Shown piece after piece: positions 63,240 through 64,000 of a DNA stretch of 64,000 nucleotides. Numbering within the stretch: position 1 is the stretch's first letter; each line of letters starts with the position of its first letter. The notes below the pieces were generated by a model. That model worked only from the letters and a program-made list of their open reading frames with translations. It was not told the DNA's origin and did no database searches. Position numbers and translations under genes: made by a program. Source of the DNA: Clostridiaceae bacterium UBA6085 (GTDB taxonomy: Bacteria; Bacillota; Clostridia; Clostridiales; Clostridiaceae); NCBI GenBank assembly GCA_002428605.1, contig DIXH01000025.1, positions 12,838 to 76,837 on the forward strand. The letters run 5' to 3'.

Positions 63240-63427
63240 GTTATATAAAATTGTAAAAACGCTTGTTATCCTTTGACACTTCAGGGAGGAAAAAGCTCCG
63301 TAGAACGGCATGGACAGCCGCTTCCGGAGCTTTTGAAATTTGCTGGAAATTGCGTAATGTGAGTCAATGCTGCGTAATGTCTTCAATCTCTCATTATGCC
63401 CATGAGGAGCTCTATTCTCATAGGCAG

Positions 63428-64000
63428 CTACCTCCATGCAAGGTCAAGTAGTGCGACTGCCTCACTGATGTCAGCTTCGGTCAGGTTTGAATAGCCAAGA
63501 AGTACAGTGCCCTGGGATTTTTCTTCAGAACCTTGAGAATAGTACCCGGATAGCCCTCTGAGCCTTACTCCGGATGCTGCAGCACTCTCTACAAGCTGTG
63601 CCTCGCTCATGCCATTGCCGGGCACAAGCAGAAGGTGAAGACCTGCATTTTCGCCTATGACTCGGGCATTCATTCCAAAACGCGCTTTCCTTATCTCATC
63701 TATAAGCTTTTCCTTCCTTCCCTTGTAGATCTTCCTCATCCTGTTAAGGTGCCTTTCAAAATGGCCATCCTTCATGAATCGGGCCAGTGTCTGCTGTTCA
63801 AACCTTGATACGGTGGAGGAATTGAACATGTACCTGTCCCTGTATTCTTCGAACAGGGCAGGAGGAAGCACCAGGTACCCGATCCTGATGGAAGGAGCTA
63901 GGCTCTTTGAAAAGGTCCCGATGTAGATGACCCGGTCCGAGCTGTCCAGACCCTGGAGAGAAGGTATGGGCCGTCCGCCGAACCTGAATTCACTGTCATA
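63428..64000 (-). CDS. MocR-type (GntR/aminotransferase-like) regulator, 3' part
   Basis: The gene runs off the window end, so only 190 codons of the C-terminus are present. It begins mid-domain: GLDSSDRVIYIGTFSKSLAP, with the PLP-binding lysine in TFSKSLAPSIRIGYLVLP; then an aminotransferase small domain, with LLLVPGNG and an ending GYSNLTEADISEAVALL. This is the PLP-binding, aminotransferase-like domain of MocR/PdxR regulators, which usually follows a GntR winged helix; the winged helix lies outside the window. A plain class I aminotransferase is the alternative, but the RRL-GYL context is that of MocR proteins. Its role could be vitamin B6 regulation. Confidence 0.85.
   Translation of the reverse strand, partial: YDSEFRFGGRPIPSLQGLDSSDRVIYIGTFSKSLAPSIRIGYLVLPPALFEEYRDRYMFNSSTVSRFEQQTLARFMKDGHFERHLNRMRKIYKGRKEKLIDEIRKARFGMNARVIGENAGLHLLLVPGNGMSEAQLVESAAASGVRLRGLSGYYSQGSEEKSQGTVLLGYSNLTEADISEAVALLDLAWR

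Overview
The window reads as chromosome from an anaerobic, low-to-mid-GC Firmicute of the class Clostridia. Supporting signs are a veg gene, a DUF3867-type protein, DUF1934 next to pyrG, a glmS ribozyme ahead of glmS, a Gx-transporter/NusG-II pair, an EFR1-type flavodoxin-ferredoxin, EtfAB paired with a 2-hydroxyacid dehydrogenase, and the block rho-rpmE-tdk-DUF1385-prmC-prfA-tsaC-ywlE-rpiB-upp-wecB. Arginine is mostly AGG/AGA, Shine-Dalgarno boxes are strong, and GTG and TTG starts are common. No phage, IS element, CRISPR array or resistance island was seen.

Layout. 1-6.3 kb: a LacI-type regulator with a probable operator in its own promoter, carB without carA, and an EFR1-type redox protein, then about 600 bases with no gene. 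6.3-11.4 kb: a YhhN-like membrane protein, an Ldh-family dehydrogenase cut by an in-frame TAG, two small membrane proteins, and a lipoprotein-like class B PBP that has lost its catalytic serine and lysine. 11.4-16.6 kb (minus strand): etfB-etfA-ykvI-FAD 2-hydroxyacid dehydrogenase, then a GyrI-like protein. 16.7-22.4 kb: a FUSC/aromatic-acid exporter-like protein, a PAS-AAA-Fis sigma-54 activator, and the operon it probably controls (CitMHS transporter plus a split AtuA/DUF1446 pair), with three matching 16-bp palindromes and a -24/-12 promoter between.

22.5-30.8 kb: glycosyltransferase, GntP transporter, Gfo/Idh/MocA oxidoreductase, cytochrome-b5-like lipoprotein, GNAT-like protein, oligoendopeptidase F and MscS. 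30.9-37.6 kb: a GlpA-like/GlpB-like/DUF1667 redox unit, birA, a second GlpA-like paralogue, a DUF3867-type protein and proC. 37.7-41.1 kb (minus): glmS under its ribozyme, acylphosphatase, and a membrane-anchored DnaQ-fold protein without catalytic residues. 41.1-48.6 kb: a two-component system facing a large PBP2-type transpeptidase, an EamA exporter, and the NusG-II/Gx pair.

48.6-64 kb is mostly housekeeping: veg behind two consensus promoters, ispE behind three 19-bp palindromic repeats, a diacylglycerol glucosyltransferase-like gene, DUF1934, pyrG, rho, rpmE, then tdk through upp packed as an operon, wecB, tRNA-Tyr, and the 3' part of a MocR-type regulator running off the window end.

The best candidates for something undescribed are the sigma-54 CitMHS/AtuA locus, the ispE repeat array, the two inactive-enzyme folds (PBP-like and DnaQ-like), and the interrupted Ldh gene. 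All assignments come from reading motifs; no search was run.
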